Assembly: GCA_041658605.1 (NCBI GenBank)
Contig: JBAZZU010000001.1
Span: 124,001-188,000, forward strand
Reading direction: 5' to 3'
DNA length: 64,000 nucleotides
Source of the DNA: JBAZWE01 sp041658605
GTDB taxonomy: Bacteria; Actinomycetota; Thermoleophilia; BMS3ABIN01
The position numbers and the translations under genes are program-made. Shown piece by piece: positions 61,934 through 64,000 of the stretch. A model generated the notes under the pieces. The model saw nothing but the letters and a program-made list of their open reading frames with translations, was not told the DNA's origin and did no database searches. Numbering within the stretch: the first letter of the stretch is position 1; each line of letters begins with the position of its first letter.

Positions 61934-64000
61934 TTTGCTGATCCCGCCGAACCTTCTCCGGTTCCCTGTTTCTGTTTTTTTGAAGACTGTTCCACTGCCT
62001 GAAGCGAACCGGGATAGGCGATCCTTGTGGCGCCGAATCCCTGCAGGCACTTTTCAAAAACCTTGCGCACCTTTTCAAGGTCTCCGAAGGTCATGCGGCT
62101 CTCGCTGAGCTGCCCGTCACGCAGGCGGTGGTCGAAGATATCCTTGATCACGGTCTTTATTTTCCGGGGAGTGGGATTGGGTATCGACCTCACGGCCGCC
62201 TCCACCGAGTCTGCCAGCATGATTATCGCCGACTCGCGCGAGCCCGGCTTCTGGCCGGCGTAACGGTACGTCTCTTCGTCCACCTTGCCGTCACGCGCGG
62301 TGACCTTGGCCTTATGGTAGAAATATGACAAAACGGTAGTGCCGTGGTGTTCCCTGATGATGTCCAGGATCTCCGGCGGCAGACCCTCTTCCTGCGCCAG
62401 CCGCACGCCGTCCTTGACATGGGCGGTGATGGCCAGGCGCGACAGGCCTGGCGTCAACCGGTCGTGAGGGTTCTTGACGTGGAACTGGTTCTCGATGAAA
62501 TAGTCCGGGCGGCTGAGCTTGCCGATGTCATGGTAATAGGCGCCCACCCTTGCCAGTAGCGGATTGGCGCCGATGGCTTCCGCTGCGGTCTCCGCGATGT
62601 TTCCCATGATGATGCTGTGGTTGTAAGTGCCCGGTGTCTTCATCATCAACTCTTTGAGCACGGGACGGGTGGGATCGGCCAGCTCCAGGAGCTTCAGCGG
62701 CGTCGGCAGGTTGAAGACCATCTCATAGACCGTCAGCAGCCCGATGGTGGCGACGATCGCAAGGGCGGCGTTGCCCATACCCCATGTCGCTGATGACGCA
62801 AGTCTGGTAAAGGACGTCTCGCTTATCTGGCCCGCCCCCATGGCGGTGGCCGTGACCACGGCGCCGGAGATGAGCCCCGCCTTGAGCAGGTCGCGCCTCT
62901 GGGAAACACTCGTCACGAGAAAGACCGCGCAGATTCCGCCAAGCAGGCCGACAATGATGTACTGGGGATCCGAACCCCCAACAACCGCCAGGTTTGCACT
63001 TGCGAGGACAACCAGTATGGCGGCCATCCTCGTGCCCAGCATGAGCGTGCCAAGCATGCCCAGGGCGGTCATCGGCACGATCAATGGTGTCAGCGGTGAA
63101 ATCGCCGATATGCGGTCGATCAAGGTGAACAGGACGAGCAGGGAAGCCACGATGAATATCATCGCCCTCGATTCGCGCACGCGCTTCTCAAAGCGGTTTA
63201 TATAGAAAGTCATGAAGGCCACCTGCACGGCCAGCAGGAGGCCGAGGCCGGCGAATGTTCCCAGGCGCCGCCCGTCTTCGGTCAGGCCGAGCGCCTCAAG
63301 GGTCGCGACGTTATCAGCCGTGATGACCTGGCCCGGCGAGACGATCGTCTCACCGCTCCTGACGGTTACAACAACCGGCTGCACGCTGACCGCGGCCTGG
63401 TCCCTTGCCAGCTGGGTCTTGTCACCGTTATACACATTGTTCGGCTCGAGGAAAGTCCCCGCCATTTCCGCGACGGCTGCCATCTCCGCCGGTGTAAGCT
63501 GCGTTGTCTGCAGAATGGCCTTAAGCTTGTCCCTGTCGGTTGCCAGCGTCGCCTCGGTCACCGTGCTGTCAAGAATACGGCCGGTGCTTTCGTGAGCCAC
63601 TCGGCCCACATCCGTGATGCGGACGGGTTCGAGTCCAGCGATGACCGTGAGGCTTCCCTCACTGATAACGGGAGTGCCAGGCAGGTCCATTATCCTTCTG
63701 ACGGACCGCGCCGGATCATAAAGCTGTGAAGCCGCCTGGGATGCGGCCTTCTCTTCGGCGACGATCCGCGCGACGTTCTCAAAATAACCGTTGATGTTGC
63801 GGCTGACCCTCTGCAGTACCGCGGCGTCGTAGGAATATACACCCGGCACCTGTTCCGCGACCTGCTCGCGCCGCCGTTCGGTCTCGTCCCTGTTCTCAAA
63901 AGTCAGTGTCCTGGGCGCGCGTATGAAGTCAGTCGCGACGTCACCGGTCTGCAGGTCATATCTCGCCGGCATGTACGCGCTGCCGAGCAGCGCCCACAGC
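61930..64000 (-). CDS. pgpH: PgpH-type membrane HD phosphohydrolase (N-terminus cut by window edge)
   Basis: Family members hydrolyse cyclic di-AMP. The visible 690 residues include an extracytoplasmic 7TMR-HDED domain (YDLQTGDVATDFIRAPRTLT onwards), seven membrane helices (LLAVQVAFMTFYINRF to NAALAIVATIGLLTVYE) and a cytoplasmic HD domain with metal motif YYHDIGKLSRPDYF, REHHGTTVLSYFYHKA and a late Asp in IIMLADSVEAAVRS. The ATG at 63972 is internal: frame continues upstream as LWALLGSAY, the end of the first membrane helix, to base 64000. Order pgpH-ybeY-dagK-cdd-era is canonical. Confidence 0.93.
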   Translation of the reverse strand, partial: LWALLGSAYMPARYDLQTGDVATDFIRAPRTLTFENRDETERRREQVAEQVPGVYSYDAAVLQRVSRNINGYFENVARIVAEEKAASQAASQLYDPARSVRRIMDLPGTPVISEGSLTVIAGLEPVRITDVGRVAHESTGRILDSTVTEATLATDRDKLKAILQTTQLTPAEMAAVAEMAGTFLEPNNVYNGDKTQLARDQAAVSVQPVVVTVRSGETIVSPGQVITADNVATLEALGLTEDGRRLGTFAGLGLLLAVQVAFMTFYINRFEKRVRESRAMIFIVASLLVLFTLIDRISAISPLTPLIVPMTALGMLGTLMLGTRMAAILVVLASANLAVVGGSDPQYIIVGLLGGICAVFLVTSVSQRRDLLKAGLISGAVVTATAMGAGQISETSFTRLASSATWGMGNAALAIVATIGLLTVYEMVFNLPTPLKLLELADPTRPVLKELMMKTPGTYNHSIIMGNIAETAAEAIGANPLLARVGAYYHDIGKLSRPDYFIENQFHVKNPHDRLTPGLSRLAITAHVKDGVRLAQEEGLPPEILDIIREHHGTTVLSYFYHKAKVTARDGKVDEETYRYAGQKPGSRESAIIMLADSVEAAVRSIPNPTPRKIKTVIKDIFDHRLRDGQLSESRMTFGDLEKVRKVFEKCLQGFGATRIAYPGSLQAVEQSSKKQKQGTGEGSAGSAK

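Overview
The window is about 64 kb of moderately high-GC bacterial chromosome, almost all of it densely packed housekeeping genes. No tRNA, rRNA, CRISPR array, prophage or insertion sequence was recognised. Both ends cut genes: an unidentified protein at 1-618 and a PgpH-type HD phosphohydrolase at 61930-64000. Gene order points to a deep-branching actinobacterium (Actinomycetota): DUF948 / small membrane protein / alaS / ruvX / mltG; pilMNO followed by aroC-aroK-aroB-aroQ-pepP-efp; hisIE beside trpE; and a UbiA-type decaprenyl-phosphate phosphoribosyltransferase. This placement is inferred from synteny and protein style only, without a database search.

Layout. 0.7-7.3 kb: recO on the plus strand, then a minus-strand block of DUF948 protein, small membrane protein, a SigB/SigF-like sigma factor, alaS, ruvX and mltG. 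7.5-9.4 kb: an ECF sigma factor overlapping a DUF4349 membrane protein. 9.5-16.5 kb: an IscU-like/MnmA fusion, a thioredoxin-fold lipoprotein, aspS, hisS, a metallo-beta-lactamase-fold hydrolase and a TMEM175-type channel. 16.6-26.7 kb: pyrimidine-nucleoside phosphorylase, a secreted protein, deoB, xerD, ald, a NUDIX hydrolase, an M20 peptidase, pyrG and a ferredoxin. 26.8-33.3 kb: a secreted glucosaminidase-like protein with four C-terminal repeats, a CDF transporter, a UPF0104 membrane protein, a DUF362 protein and a UbiA transferase. 33.3-44.5 kb, all minus: recN, nadK, tlyA, dxs, a polyprenyl synthase, xseB, nusB, accC, a carboxyltransferase-BCCP fusion and efp. 44.6-53.0 kb: pepP, aroQ-aroB-aroK-aroC and a type IV pilus pilM-N-O cluster with a PilP-position lipoprotein. 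53.3-58.6 kb: trpC-D-G-E, hisIE, deoC. 58.8-64 kb: era, GNAT, cdd, a DagK-PAP2 fusion, ybeY, pgpH.

How the genes fit together. The deo genes (pdp, deoB, deoC) and cdd give nucleoside salvage but are scattered. aroB/C/K/Q and trpE/G/D/C run from the shikimate pathway through chorismate towards tryptophan, with aroE, aroA and trpF/B/A elsewhere. accC and the BCCP part of the fusion sit at the canonical efp-accB-accC position, and a pyruvate/oxaloacetate-type carboxyltransferase has been joined onto accB.

Most interesting observations: (1) a family of long intergenic hairpin elements (13736-13811, 13840-13915, 29825-29898, 31125-31197, and a divergent relative at 41957-42067) whose arms differ between copies yet stay self-complementary around a shared core containing TTGTCGAAGAC; (2) a carboxyltransferase-BCCP fusion that keeps a perfect internal Shine-Dalgarno and ATG for free BCCP; (3) a promoter plus intrinsic terminator placed as an attenuator in the pyrG leader; (4) FliA/sigma-D-type promoters (TAAA-N16-GCCG) upstream of the pilus operon and of a sigma-factor gene; (5) an MnmA fused to an IscU-like domain lacking two of three cluster-ligand cysteines; (6) a PilM with a roughly 240-residue basic tail carrying repeated KKxxFGKK motifs. 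I did not find a self-contained new defence or mobile system.
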